The translations under genes and the position numbers were made by a program. From assembly GCA_031374415.1 (NCBI GenBank), contig JANMGB010000119.1, forward strand, positions 1 through 64,000: DNA of 64,000 bases. The letters run 5' to 3'. The notes under the pieces are model-generated. The model was given only the letters and a program-made list of their open reading frames with translations, made no database searches and was not told where the DNA came from. Position 1 is the first letter of the stretch, and each line of letters opens with the position of its first letter. The DNA is from CANHBY01 sp031374415 (lineage in GTDB: Bacteria; Pseudomonadota; Gammaproteobacteria; Burkholderiales; Burkholderiaceae_C). Shown here one piece after another: positions 48,839 through 57,580 of this stretch.

Positions 48839-50635
48839 ATGATGGGTCGTCGATTCAGAGTTTTTCTGGTGGTGCTCTTGATGGGTGCCTTATCTCATGG
48901 GCTCACCTTGGCGGCACCGCCTGCGCAGTGGAGAGAGTCGGGCGTCTTTGCCTACAACGCCAGTCGAGTTCCAGTGCAAAAAGTGCTGGATGACTTTGCA
49001 AAGAACTTCAATGCCTCCATGGTGATGAGTTCGGCCCCGCAAGGGCTGGTCAACGGGCGAATTCAAGGGGCTACGCCCGAGGAATTCTTGGACCGGCTGG
49101 CGTTGTCCTATCAGTTCAACTGGTTTTTCTACAACAGCCGCCTGTATATCGCTCCCATCCATGAGCGGATGACCGAGCGCATACGCGTGGGTGACATGAC
49201 CACTTCCGATGTGAAACAGGCTCTGCAAGGGGTCGGGTTGTTTGAATCAAAATTTGGTTGGGGGGAGTTGCAGGATGACGGCACTGTCCTCGTCTCCGGT
49301 CCTCGCGAATACGTGAAGTTGGTCAAAGAAGTCATTACCGCCGAGAGCGGCGGAGGTGCGGCGGGAGGTGCCAGTGACGAAACCATGATCTTTCGACTTC
49401 GGTACGCCTTTCTGGAAGATCGTAAGATCAATTTTCGCGACAAGACCTTGACCGTGCCTGGCTTGTTGAGCATCTTGCGTAATTTGATGCGAGATGGCCG
49501 TAGCGGCAATTCCGTCAGCGACTCTGACACCAATCCACGCGCGGTCAGAGGCCAAGGAGCCAGTGCTGACAATGCGCCTGGCGTGGTCAGTAAAATTTCT
49601 CGCGAGGTGTCGCCCGTTTCTGATCGTAGAGGCTCCAAAGAGGCCCCCGTTATCGAAGGGGATGTGCGCACCAATTCCATCATCATTCGTGGGGACACCT
49701 CTAAAAGGGAGTACTACCGCAGTCTGATTTCGCAATTGGATCAGCCTCAGCAAATGGTTGAAATTGAAGCCTTGATCATTGATATTCAAAAGTCCAAGCT
49801 GAAAGAGCTGGGTATTGACTGGGCGGCAACCTTCGGGGGTGGATCCGGGCGAACGACGGTTTCGAACAACAACATTATTGGATTACCCGTGCGCGATGCC
49901 AGCACACTGACCATCAATAACTTGCCCCGTTTTTTGGCCCAGATTCGAGCTCTGGAAGGTGAGGGAACGGCCTCCATCATCGGCAAGCCTGCGGTCATGA
50001 CCATGGAGAACATTGGGGCAGTGATCGACCTCAGTCGCACTGTCTACCTTCGCCTGGTCGGTGAGCGTGTTGCAGAGGCCCAGGCTGTAACGGTGGGCAC
50101 CATGATGAAAGTCACGCCCAAGGTGGTGAGGGACGCGGGCGTATCCCAGGTGCAGTTGTTCATTGACATCGAAGATGGCACGCTCTTGAACGAGCAGTCT
50201 AGCGTGACACCCGTTGTCGAACGCAGCGTGGTGGCGACCCAAATGATTGTTGACGACCAACAGTCCTTGGTCATCGGGGGCTACAACGTTCAGGCGTCGA
50301 CGTCCAGCCGCAATGGCGTTCCTGGCGTGTCCAGGGTTCCCGGCGTGGGTGGTTTTTTCCGGTCTAACTCCGACGTTGAGCAGGGGCGAGAACGAATTTT
50401 CGTCATCACGCCGCGCCTGATTGAGAGCAAACGAGCGCAAACGCGTGCCAGGTACATCGCCGAAAGCATTGAACGCCCCAAGTACGTCAACGAGGTCGAG
50501 CGCCCCAAGTACGACAGCGGTGAACGTCCCAAATACGACAGCGGTGAGCAGCCTGACTACAACCGCCCTCAACGTCCGACAACGGCCAAGATCGATGCCT
50601 CAATGAAGATGGACATCTTGGGGACGAGCAATTGA
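48839..50635 (+). CDS. hrcC: T3SS outer-membrane secretin SctC/HrcC
   Basis: This 598-residue protein has a signal peptide (MMGRRFRVFLVVLLMGALSHGLTLAA, read in parts), N-domains (about 30-290, FAYNASRVPVQKVLDDFAKNF; GWGELQDDGTVLVSGPREYV) and the secretin core (about 315-550, QMVEIEALIIDIQKSKLKELGIDW; VTPVVERSVVATQMIVDDQQSLVIGGY; FFRSNSDVEQGRERIFVITPRLIE; all read in parts). ATG 48839 follows GGGAGAAACCC. The C-terminal ~50 residues contain three ERPKY-type repeats, unusual for the family; this end normally binds the pilotin. It forms the outer-membrane ring. Confidence 0.94.
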   Translation: MMGRRFRVFLVVLLMGALSHGLTLAAPPAQWRESGVFAYNASRVPVQKVLDDFAKNFNASMVMSSAPQGLVNGRIQGATPEEFLDRLALSYQFNWFFYNSRLYIAPIHERMTERIRVGDMTTSDVKQALQGVGLFESKFGWGELQDDGTVLVSGPREYVKLVKEVITAESGGGAAGGASDETMIFRLRYAFLEDRKINFRDKTLTVPGLLSILRNLMRDGRSGNSVSDSDTNPRAVRGQGASADNAPGVVSKISREVSPVSDRRGSKEAPVIEGDVRTNSIIIRGDTSKREYYRSLISQLDQPQQMVEIEALIIDIQKSKLKELGIDWAATFGGGSGRTTVSNNNIIGLPVRDASTLTINNLPRFLAQIRALEGEGTASIIGKPAVMTMENIGAVIDLSRTVYLRLVGERVAEAQAVTVGTMMKVTPKVVRDAGVSQVQLFIDIEDGTLLNEQSSVTPVVERSVVATQMIVDDQQSLVIGGYNVQASTSSRNGVPGVSRVPGVGGFFRSNSDVEQGRERIFVITPRLIESKRAQTRARYIAESIERPKYVNEVERPKYDSGERPKYDSGEQPDYNRPQRPTTAKIDASMKMDILGTSN

Positions 50636-50692
50636 CGAGCGGCTTTCCCCATCGTGTGACTTGCCGCCGGGCCAGGCCTTGGCGGTGAACAG

Positions 50693-52714
50693 ATGACGTC
50701 AAGAATCCCCAGCGCAGCCCGAGGGACGCCCCAGCGAGCCCGCGGTGCAAGCGGAGCTGCAAATCAAGCGCAGGGCGATCCAAGGGATGTGAACGCCGGG
50801 GGTGAACAAGGGGCACCTGCTGTTGGGGCTGCCCCAGCCCAACATTCCAATGCTCGTCGGGCTCGCCGACCTCACCCCTTGCAACAGGCCGCACGTGACC
50901 GTGAAGCGGTCAATCGGGTCGCCGTTCTCAACAATGCCCTCCAAGTGGGCTACGCCCTCGTGAAAGACCGACCCCAAGTCGAGGTCGCTGAACGCATGTT
51001 GGATTTGAACTCGCGACTCATCGACGCGATCGACCAGCTGCCTCCTCGCTTGACGCATCAGGTGGTGTCAGAAGCCGGGCTGGCCAATGTCCTGTACAAG
51101 CGGTTCGCCTGCCGCGAGACACTGATGGAGGAATGGGCTACTCTGGGGCACCGCGTTCAACATCTGACCCGTGGGGATTTTGAGCAATTGCCAGACAACG
51201 AGGTGAGGGCTGCGCTTCGCGACGCGGACAGTCTATTCAAGGCCAAGTCGGAGAATGTCGTTGATCTGCGCCGAGTGCTTGCGCTACAGCCGGGTCACGA
51301 GACCGCCCTCAATGAGCTTAAGCAAAGTAGCTTGGCAGCGGTCTGTACCAAGACGTTGCTCATTTCATCGCGCCTGGCTGGACCGTTTTCTGCCTCTGGC
51401 CCGGAGAGGATGATCGGCGATAAGGCGATACTTCTTGAGAGGCAAGATAAGCTGGTGACTTCCGCCTTGGCGCCTGTTTTCGCCATTGATGCCGAGCCAC
51501 TGTCCGAGGACTGGGTCGCGCTGATGCGTCCGGTGCTGAACGACCTGGGTACCGTGTGCTCGGATCTGGCCGCCACCATCATTGATGTTGAGCTGCCCGA
51601 GCCCAGTGCCGAGCATGGGGTCGAAGAGATCGCCCGGGTCAAAGACAAACTGGAGAGCAATCTCTACCATTGCTCGGACATGGCTCACGTGCTGATGGAC
51701 TGGGGCCAAATCAATGCTGCGCCTGCTGGGGTAAGAGCGGCCGCTCGGGCTCGTCATGCGTCAGGTGGCAACCGAACAGGTGACTTGGTTGCCGTGCTTG
51801 CGCCATCGGGTTTGCATGTGCCCGCGAAGATTCAAGGCGATGGAAACGCGCTCTCAGTGGGTCGCGAGGGATTGCTGTTTGAACCCTTGGGCAGTGACTT
51901 TCATTGCGTTGGCGATGTTGACTCTGAGGGCGATTCAGATTCGGAACTGGGCCTGGATCCAGATGAAGGTACGGCCCCGAGTCGATTCTCAGCCAGGGCA
52001 GTCAAGAGTTTTCAAAAGGGCATCGACTTTCTAGCCCATGATGTTGAAAAGGAGATTCGCGATCTGACATGGCGCAAGGGTCACAACGATCCCGACATCA
52101 GCACAGCAGCCTATCGTTATATGGCCGAGCAATGGGAGACGCAAGCCAAACGCATGGGCGACGTGGCTGGCAGACTGGATCGTTTTTCGCCTGCGGCATA
52201 CGAGAGTGAGGAGCAGGGACGGGCCTCCATGGATCTGCCCCAGCGTTTGCGAGAGCGAGCGGACACCTTGATGTACCACGCGCAAGAGTTGGTTCGACCA
52301 GAGACACGTTGGACTTTGATCAAGGCATATCCTCGGCCGCGCGCCTGTCAATGGGCCGAGCTGCTGCGGGATGGGCAAGTCCAACGAGTTAGTTTGCGGC
52401 CCCCCTTGCCCAGCACCCCCCCTAATACGCTCTTCGAGCTGCGCATCCAGCCCAAGGCCGATGCCGACGGCGCCAGCTATCCACCGGTATGGTTGCATCT
52501 GCATGCCCGCAAGCCCATGACGTTGGCCGCGGTGCGCAAGGCGTCATTGGACAACTTCGCCGCGGCACACTTGAAGTCGGATATTGACAAAAATCGTGGC
52601 GCTCAGTGGATCGAAGAGCAGCGTCGGAGCGGCCGCTACGATGTCGATGTCCATCGCTCACCCATCGATGGTGATTTGCTCAAGACGTTGATGCAATTGG
52701 CGGGCCGCAAATAG
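50693..52714 (+). CDS. Putative type III effector (XopP/RipH-like C-terminal region)
   Basis: The predicted 673-residue protein lacks a signal peptide. Its first ~65 residues are Ala/Arg/Gln-rich and disordered, as in T3 effectors. The main part is helical. The C-terminal ~90 residues have the pattern PPVWLHLHARKPMT, FAAAHLKSDIDKNRGAQW and VDVHRSPIDGDLL, which resembles the C-terminal region of XopP and of the HLK (RipH) effectors as I remember them. An acidic stretch (GDVDSEGDSDSELGLDPDEG) lies at about residue 410. It lies 58 bases after hrcC and is probably co-transcribed. No catalytic motif is seen. Confidence 0.5.
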   Translation: MTSRIPSAARGTPQRARGASGAANQAQGDPRDVNAGGEQGAPAVGAAPAQHSNARRARRPHPLQQAARDREAVNRVAVLNNALQVGYALVKDRPQVEVAERMLDLNSRLIDAIDQLPPRLTHQVVSEAGLANVLYKRFACRETLMEEWATLGHRVQHLTRGDFEQLPDNEVRAALRDADSLFKAKSENVVDLRRVLALQPGHETALNELKQSSLAAVCTKTLLISSRLAGPFSASGPERMIGDKAILLERQDKLVTSALAPVFAIDAEPLSEDWVALMRPVLNDLGTVCSDLAATIIDVELPEPSAEHGVEEIARVKDKLESNLYHCSDMAHVLMDWGQINAAPAGVRAAARARHASGGNRTGDLVAVLAPSGLHVPAKIQGDGNALSVGREGLLFEPLGSDFHCVGDVDSEGDSDSELGLDPDEGTAPSRFSARAVKSFQKGIDFLAHDVEKEIRDLTWRKGHNDPDISTAAYRYMAEQWETQAKRMGDVAGRLDRFSPAAYESEEQGRASMDLPQRLRERADTLMYHAQELVRPETRWTLIKAYPRPRACQWAELLRDGQVQRVSLRPPLPSTPPNTLFELRIQPKADADGASYPPVWLHLHARKPMTLAAVRKASLDNFAAAHLKSDIDKNRGAQWIEEQRRSGRYDVDVHRSPIDGDLLKTLMQLAGRK

Positions 52715-52737
52715 CGCACTGAGACGGGGGGGGTGCT

Positions 52738-53250
52738 TTATGAGCTTACAGCCTGGGCGCCATCCAGATGTTTGTAAAGCACACAAGCGTCGATGTCTCC
52801 GCGCTGGGGGTGACAAAACGCGCCCGGCAGCCGCCCAACCACCGAGAAGCCCAACCTTTGCCAAAGCGCTAGCGCCGCGGTGTTGCTCGACACCACCAAG
52901 TTGAACTGCATGGCACGGTAGCCTAGCTGCAATGCCTCGGTTTGCGAGTGGGTGCACAAAGCAGCGGCAATGCCTTGCCCGCGCGCAGAGGCGCAAACCA
53001 CATAGCCCGCATTGCACACGTGAGACCCTTGCCCGGGTTGGTTGGGTTTTACATAGTAAGTGCCCAAGAGTCGCCCCTCCTGCTCAGCCACCCAGCAGGC
53101 TTGGGTGGCCCCAACCCATGCTGCATGCGCCTCATCGGAGGTGATGTGGCGTGGATAGGCATAGGTATCACCTGACCTGAAAGTGGGTTCTAAGAAGGCC
53201 CACAGGGCCGGCCAATCGTTGGGTCTATAGGGGCGGATGGTCATCAGCAT
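52738..53250 (-). CDS. GNAT family N-acetyltransferase
   Basis: The predicted 170-residue protein has a complete GNAT core: MTIRPYRPNDWPALWAFLEP, CWVAEQEGRLLGTYYVKPN, the acetyl-CoA loop VVCASARGQGIAAALC (RGQGIA) and FNLVVSSNTAALALWQRLGFSVVG. The substrate is unknown. It faces leftward, opposite to the hrp operon, and ends 23 bases from the putative effector's stop. It is likely an ordinary chromosomal gene next to the integration region. Start ATG 53250; 53244 is also possible. Confidence 0.85.
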   Translation of the reverse strand: MLMTIRPYRPNDWPALWAFLEPTFRSGDTYAYPRHITSDEAHAAWVGATQACWVAEQEGRLLGTYYVKPNQPGQGSHVCNAGYVVCASARGQGIAAALCTHSQTEALQLGYRAMQFNLVVSSNTAALALWQRLGFSVVGRLPGAFCHPQRGDIDACVLYKHLDGAQAVSS

Positions 53251-53346
53251 GTTCGATGGGGGTATGGGATGCCAAATGACATGCCTCGGTTGGGCCGCTT
53301 GCCGCCCTCACGGGTGGACTCGGTCGGAACAAAAGTTCCCTGGGCA

Positions 53347-53514
53347 AGCAGCAGAATTCCCTGCTGCCCCTGATTCTGTATCCCATGTGGTGGTGCCATT
53401 CAATGGTACGTCTGAGGCACCATGGAACGTCCAACCCCCTGGATTTTTTGGCGATTCTGCCAAACTCGACCGTTTTGTAAAGGGGGCGATCTGGTGCGGA
53501 GAGAGTAGTCGAAC
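53347..53514. other. Remnant of an integrase-upstream/att region with a 3' tRNA-Thr fragment
   Basis: This stretch is a worn copy of 61791-61980, in the same orientation. Shared landmarks are AGCAGCA...CTGCTG, ATTCAAYGGTACGTCTGA, CACCATGRAACGT and, at 53492-53514, the tRNA 3' piece CTGGTGCGGAGAGAG-AGTCGAAC. It marks the far end of an earlier insertion at the same tRNA gene. The integrase that should lie to its left is gone; instead the GNAT gene is there. Confidence 0.65.
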
Positions 53515-53522
53515 TTTGGCTG

Positions 53523-53840
53523 GAGAACTTGCTTTGGCAGTTTAGCCGCCACATCGTCGGGTTCGAGCAGGCTGGCCGGGAACGTGCTGAATACGGAGCG
53601 GCACTCATTCAGAACCCTGCGGCCTGTCTCTGCCTGCGCCACGGCAAGGGCGTCAGTCGCAGCAATCTGGTCTATGTGCGTCTGCTGTACCTGGGTTCGT
53701 GATGCCAAGTCTGGGCAAACCTTGTTTGAGTCCCACGCCGTGAGCCACGGCAGCTCACCCAGCTTCAAGGGACTGCTGGACGCCCTGTTCAGTGCCGCGT
53801 TGAAAGACTCCAGGCGGGCACCGGCCCGCGGCGTGTAACC
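53523..53840 (+). pseudogene. Remnant of a YhcG/DUF1016-type (PDDEXK nuclease family) gene
   Basis: The frame from 53523 reads LLWQFSRHIVGFEQAGRERA, EYGAALIQN and HGKGVSRSNLVYVRLLYL before a stop at 53700-53702. A second frame continues AKSGQTLFESHAVSHG. This matches the N-terminal DUF1016 domain (QFSRHIVEFEQ..., GFSRSNLxxMRxFYL, KGQTLSxxLSWSHY) with a frameshift and truncation at both ends. It adjoins the att remnant directly, so it was probably cargo of the older element. Not functional. Confidence 0.6.
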
Positions 53841-54208
53841 ACGCCCCTGACCCACTGACGGCCAACAGGCCGATGCCCCCCACGCTGTCGCCTCAGCGCC
53901 ATGGAAACTTGTCACCGCCAGAGGGTCCAGTAAGCGCCATACCGATTAGGGCCTGTTCGCAGCCCCCCCTGATGGGGGGTAGAACGTTCTAGCCCATCTT
54001 GACAGACTCGGACCCTCGTCAGCCCGTGGGCTAATCCCGAATTCCCGAGAGTTTGAGGCTTTGGCGATGGCCCGAAGATTGGTTTTCAATCCATCCTATG
54101 ACTCGCCAGCAAGGTGAGATCAAAGAGGGGGACAATTCATTGAAAAACCCCCATCGGACAATTGTTTCGTGACAAACTATCCGATTCCAATGCAGTTAAG
54201 CAGTTGCA
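53841..54208. other. Non-coding stretch before the LRR-less NEL gene
   Basis: No gene is recognisable. Near the right end, two direct GGACAATT boxes start at 54129 and 54155, with a GGGGG...CCCCC inverted repeat between. They could be part of the NEL gene's control region. No hrp box of the CGAACC type was found. Confidence 0.4.
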
Positions 54209-55777
54209 ATGCGAAGAATTTCTCAATTTTTAGGTCTAGGCACGAGAAGAAGAGACACCGATCCGGCCCGCGCGCCCACTCCCCCACGATCATCTGTTGC
54301 GGCAGAAAACCCGACTGCACCGCCGCCCTCTGTCGGAGCAACTGATCCGGGCGTCAGTGCCGGTCGGGCCATTCCCAGGCGAGCTCCCATGGAAGGTGTG
54401 CTGCGGGCGCAATTAGCTGCGCGTGAACAGGCACCTGCAGCTAGTGGGGCACACAGCATAGATGCGCAGATTCAGGCGGAGGTGGGAGGGATGTTCAATT
54501 CCATACGCCGTGCTCATGAAGCGCATCGACAATCGATGGTATCTGCTGCTGAAGAAAACCTGACTGCACCGCCGCCCTCTCTCGGAGCAACTGATCCGGG
54601 CGTCAGTGCCGGTCGGGCCATTCCCAGGCGAGCTCCCATGCAAAGTGTGCTGCAGGCGCAATTAGCAGCGCGTGAACAGCCACCTGCAGCTAGTCCAGCG
54701 ATCAGCATAGATGCGCTGGTTCAGGCTGAAGTGGAGCGGATGATCGCCGACATGCACTGGGATATGGAACGGCATGCGCATCGGATGATGGCTGAATCAC
54801 GACCATTGGGAGATATGAGTGATCGACCTTGGATGGGATCCCTTGCAACTCCTGTTTCGAGGCACAATGTTGGAGGCAATCAAAATGTCACCCCATTGCC
54901 TGAGGCTGTAGCCAATTGGTATGACCCTGCCGATCAAGCGGCTGCCAGTCAAAAATGGAGCGCCTTTTCCAACGAACCCCATGCGCAGGATTTCTCCTAC
55001 TTTCTGACTCGTTTGGACAAGACCGTCAACGCTGCCACCCCGCAGTTCAAGCACGCCACAGCCGAATGGCTGTCTCACTTGGCAGATCACCCTGGCCTGA
55101 GACACGATAGCTTTGTCATCAGCGGAGACGCCGCGACGAACTGCGAAGACCGTGTCTCACTGTGCATGAACGCCATGAAAAATGCCCGCCTCACATCAGA
55201 TGTTGAACGCGGTGATTACGACCACCGTCTGCCAGAGTTGATGTCTTTGGCCAAAGGCATGTTTCGCCTCGATCAACTTGAAGGTATTGCGCGAGAGAAA
55301 ACCAAATCGCTTCCATCGACTCCTCGCGTCGATGAAGTTGAAGTTTATTTGGCTTATCAGGTCAAATTGCGTGAACCCTTGGACCTGCCCGTGGATACCG
55401 CTGACATGGCGTATTTCAGGACGTCTGGCTTGTCAGGCCAAGACCTCACTGACGCCACAACCAAGGTTCAAACCGCCGAGCGCGAGCGCTTCCCGGATTT
55501 CCTGGCGAGCCAATGGCAGCCCTGGCAATCCGTCCTCCAGCGACTGGCCCCAGAGCGCCACGCACAAACTCAGGACCAGCTGATCGAGGCCATGGGTGAG
55601 CCCTTCGAGCAACGCTTGCAGCAGCAGTTGAAAGCGCGCGGTCTGCAAAACGACCCCGATGCCCAACGAGAGATCGGTCCACAGGTCGCTGCCGATATCG
55701 CCCGTGAAATCAAGCTCCCACTGACGCGCAACTTCCTTCAAGAGCGCGGCCTGCTGCCGCATATTCAACCCGATTAA
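54209..55777 (+). CDS. LRR-less NEL-domain E3 ubiquitin ligase effector with duplicated N-terminal module
   Basis: The predicted 522-residue protein starts MRRISQFLGLGTRRRDTD. Residues about 30-200 contain two nearly identical ~70-residue Pro/Ala-rich modules (TAPPPSVGATDPGVSAGRAI and TAPPPSLGATDPGVSAGRAI starts, each followed by PRRAP, QLAAREQ and SIDAxxQAEV). From about 220 to the end there is an NEL domain clearly paralogous to 25552-27663; the catalytic cysteine is Cys312 in TNCEDRVSLCMNAMKNAR, with WLSHLADHPGLR before it and RGDYDHRLPEL after. IpaH-type enzymes normally carry an LRR that selects targets and restrains the NEL; none is present. It lies inside the tRNA-linked island. Confidence 0.88.
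   Translation: MRRISQFLGLGTRRRDTDPARAPTPPRSSVAAENPTAPPPSVGATDPGVSAGRAIPRRAPMEGVLRAQLAAREQAPAASGAHSIDAQIQAEVGGMFNSIRRAHEAHRQSMVSAAEENLTAPPPSLGATDPGVSAGRAIPRRAPMQSVLQAQLAAREQPPAASPAISIDALVQAEVERMIADMHWDMERHAHRMMAESRPLGDMSDRPWMGSLATPVSRHNVGGNQNVTPLPEAVANWYDPADQAAASQKWSAFSNEPHAQDFSYFLTRLDKTVNAATPQFKHATAEWLSHLADHPGLRHDSFVISGDAATNCEDRVSLCMNAMKNARLTSDVERGDYDHRLPELMSLAKGMFRLDQLEGIAREKTKSLPSTPRVDEVEVYLAYQVKLREPLDLPVDTADMAYFRTSGLSGQDLTDATTKVQTAERERFPDFLASQWQPWQSVLQRLAPERHAQTQDQLIEAMGEPFEQRLQQQLKARGLQNDPDAQREIGPQVAADIAREIKLPLTRNFLQERGLLPHIQPD
54315..54694 (+). repeat. 131-bp tandem duplication inside the NEL effector gene
   Basis: Bases 54315-54445 and 54564-54694 are the same length and nearly identical (around ten differences by eye), separated by 118 bases of less similar sequence. 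The in-frame duplication doubles a Pro/Ala-rich module. High identity at silent positions indicates a recent event. Confidence 0.8.
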
Positions 55778-55926
55778 CAGGATTGGCACGGACGAAAGGG
55801 GGGCTGTCTGCGGTGGCGCGCGACTCCTGGGTGGTGTTTGAGCGATCTCACTTTGCTCTTGAATCTGCCCCACAGACCCCCGGTCCATCTCATGCCAGCC
55901 TGGTACTACTGATTCGGAGACTCACT

Positions 55927-56988
55927 ATGATCGAACTCACCAGCGGTGACATCTTGAAGGATGATTCCGATGCCATCATCAACACGGTGAACTGCGTTGG
56001 CGTGATGGGCCGCGGGATCGCGCTGCAGTTCAAAAACGCTTGGCCGGAGAACTTCAAGGCCTATGAGGCAGCTTGCAAGCGTGAAGAGGTTCAGCCAGGG
56101 CGCATGTTCATCTACGACACCGAACAACTGACATCCCCGCGCTACATCATCAACTTTCCGACCAAGCGCCACTGGCGCGGGAAAAGCCGCATGCAGGACA
56201 TCGATGCCGGCCTGGCGGCATTGGTGAGGGACGTCAGCCGTCTGGGCATTCGCTCCCTGGCCATTCCCCCCCTTGGCAGCGGTCTGGGTGGCCTGGATTG
56301 GAGCGAGGTGCGTCCCCGTATCGAAGCCGCCGTGCAGGCGCTGCAGGACGTGCGTGTCCGCATCTACGAGCCCAAGGGTGCTCCGCAAGCGGACAAGATG
56401 CAGCATGTCCGTGATGTACCGCGCATGACGGCCGGCCGGGCTGCTCTGGTCGAACTGATGAACCGCTACACGCGGGGCCTGTTGGACCCAGCCATTTCCT
56501 TGCTCGAGGTGCACAAGCTGATGTACTTCATGCAAGTGGCAGGCGAGCCTCTGAGCCTCAAGTACGTGAAAGCGCCGTATGGCCCCTATGCGGAAAACCT
56601 CCGGCATGTGTTGCAGAAAATCGAGGGGCACATGTTGGCGGGCTACGCCGATGGTGGCGATGTCCCTGACAAACCCCTGACCGTCGTACCGGGCGCCATC
56701 GAGGAGGCCAGCGCATTCCTGGCCAAGCACGCTGAGACGCGATCACGGTTCGACCGGGTTGGTGACTTGGTTGCTGGCTTCGAGACGCCGTTTGGGTTGG
56801 AACTGCTGTCGACAGTGCACTGGGTGGCCAGTGAAGGTACCGCCAGCTCATCTCTGGAAGACGTCATCAGCGAAACACATGCCTGGAATGACCGTAAGAA
56901 GCGCTTCACCCCGAGGCAAATCGGTATTGCGCTCAATGTGCTTGAGACCAAGGGCTGGCTCGCAACCGCAAGTGTAGGGAGTGCGTGA
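55927..56988 (+). CDS. darG: DarG-type macrodomain antitoxin (orphan)
   Basis: This 353-residue protein starts MIELTSGDILKDDSDAIINTVNCVGVMGRGIALQFK (read in parts), a classic macrodomain (residues 1-155) with NTVNCVGVMGRGIAL and PPLGSGLGGLDW ADP-ribose loops. The second half (LLEVHKLMYFMQVAGEPLSLKYVKAPYGPYAENL, GHMLAGYADGGDVPDKP; read in parts) is the DarG C-terminal domain that binds DarT. DarG removes ADP-ribose from thymidine in DNA. Its toxin partner DarT is normally encoded just upstream, but that place holds the NEL effector. ATG 55927 was chosen; upstream frame sequence is not conserved in character. Confidence 0.85.
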   Translation: MIELTSGDILKDDSDAIINTVNCVGVMGRGIALQFKNAWPENFKAYEAACKREEVQPGRMFIYDTEQLTSPRYIINFPTKRHWRGKSRMQDIDAGLAALVRDVSRLGIRSLAIPPLGSGLGGLDWSEVRPRIEAAVQALQDVRVRIYEPKGAPQADKMQHVRDVPRMTAGRAALVELMNRYTRGLLDPAISLLEVHKLMYFMQVAGEPLSLKYVKAPYGPYAENLRHVLQKIEGHMLAGYADGGDVPDKPLTVVPGAIEEASAFLAKHAETRSRFDRVGDLVAGFETPFGLELLSTVHWVASEGTASSSLEDVISETHAWNDRKKRFTPRQIGIALNVLETKGWLATASVGSA

Positions 56989-57013
56989 ACGGCCAGGCCA
57001 TGGCGGGTTCGAG

Positions 57014-57511
57014 ATGCCAGCTTTCATCATGAATAAATCTTTGTTGCAGCAGCAGGTCCTGGAACGGCTCGCCGAAGACCTGCTGCAAGCCGAACAGGCA
57101 GTGCGGGCGGCCCATGAAACGGCGACTCACGAAGAAAACGTCGCCGAAAACAAATACGACACACTGGGACTCGAAGCCGCCTATCTGGCCACCGGCCAAG
57201 CTCGTCGCGCCGAAGCCATCGGCCAAGCGATGGCCAATTGGCGCCAATTCCGCCCGCTCCCCTACGACGCCAGCAAAGGTGTACAGCTCGGCGCGCTGGT
57301 CTGCCTGGTTGACTCCGACGATCAAAAGCAACATCTCTTTCTCGGCCCGGAGGGGGGCAGCATGAAGTTGGTCAGCGGCGCTCAGCTCGTTCAGGTCATC
57401 AGCAGCGAAGCCCCTTTGGGCAGGGCCATGCTCGGTAAATGCGAGGGTGATGAGGTGTCGATACAGATCGCTCAAATTCGACAGCAGTTTGAGGTGCTGC
57501 GGGTTTATTGA
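57014..57511 (+). CDS. Gre-factor-like protein (coiled coil plus GreA/GreB C-terminal domain)
   Basis: The predicted 165-residue protein has an N-terminal coiled coil (about residues 5-75, LLQAEQAVRAAHETATHEENVAENKYDTLGLEAAYLATGQ, read in parts). A C-terminal FKBP-like Gre domain follows (GALVCLVDSDDQKQHLFLGP, ISSEAPLGRAMLGKCEGDEVSI). GreA/GreB stimulate transcript cleavage by RNA polymerase. The coiled-coil acidic tip DE is not obvious, so it may be a Gre-like factor of different role. It starts 25 bases after darG and is probably co-transcribed. ATG 57029 is an alternative start. Confidence 0.65.
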   Translation: MPAFIMNKSLLQQQVLERLAEDLLQAEQAVRAAHETATHEENVAENKYDTLGLEAAYLATGQARRAEAIGQAMANWRQFRPLPYDASKGVQLGALVCLVDSDDQKQHLFLGPEGGSMKLVSGAQLVQVISSEAPLGRAMLGKCEGDEVSIQIAQIRQQFEVLRVY

Positions 57512-57580
57512 GCTGCAAGCAAGTTCATGCCGGACTGATCAGAAGTCAGAAGCCTTCTCACCAATTGGTCAATTCCCTGA

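Noticed and set aside
53400..53915. A 171-codon leftward frame in the remnant region
   Set aside because: It runs antisense to the YhcG remnant and across the att copy; similarity to known proteins is seen only on the plus strand.
54129..54165. Two GGACAATT boxes before the LRR-less NEL gene as a regulator operator
   Set aside because: Only eight bases repeated twice, with no matching copy at other effector genes; too little to support a binding-site call.
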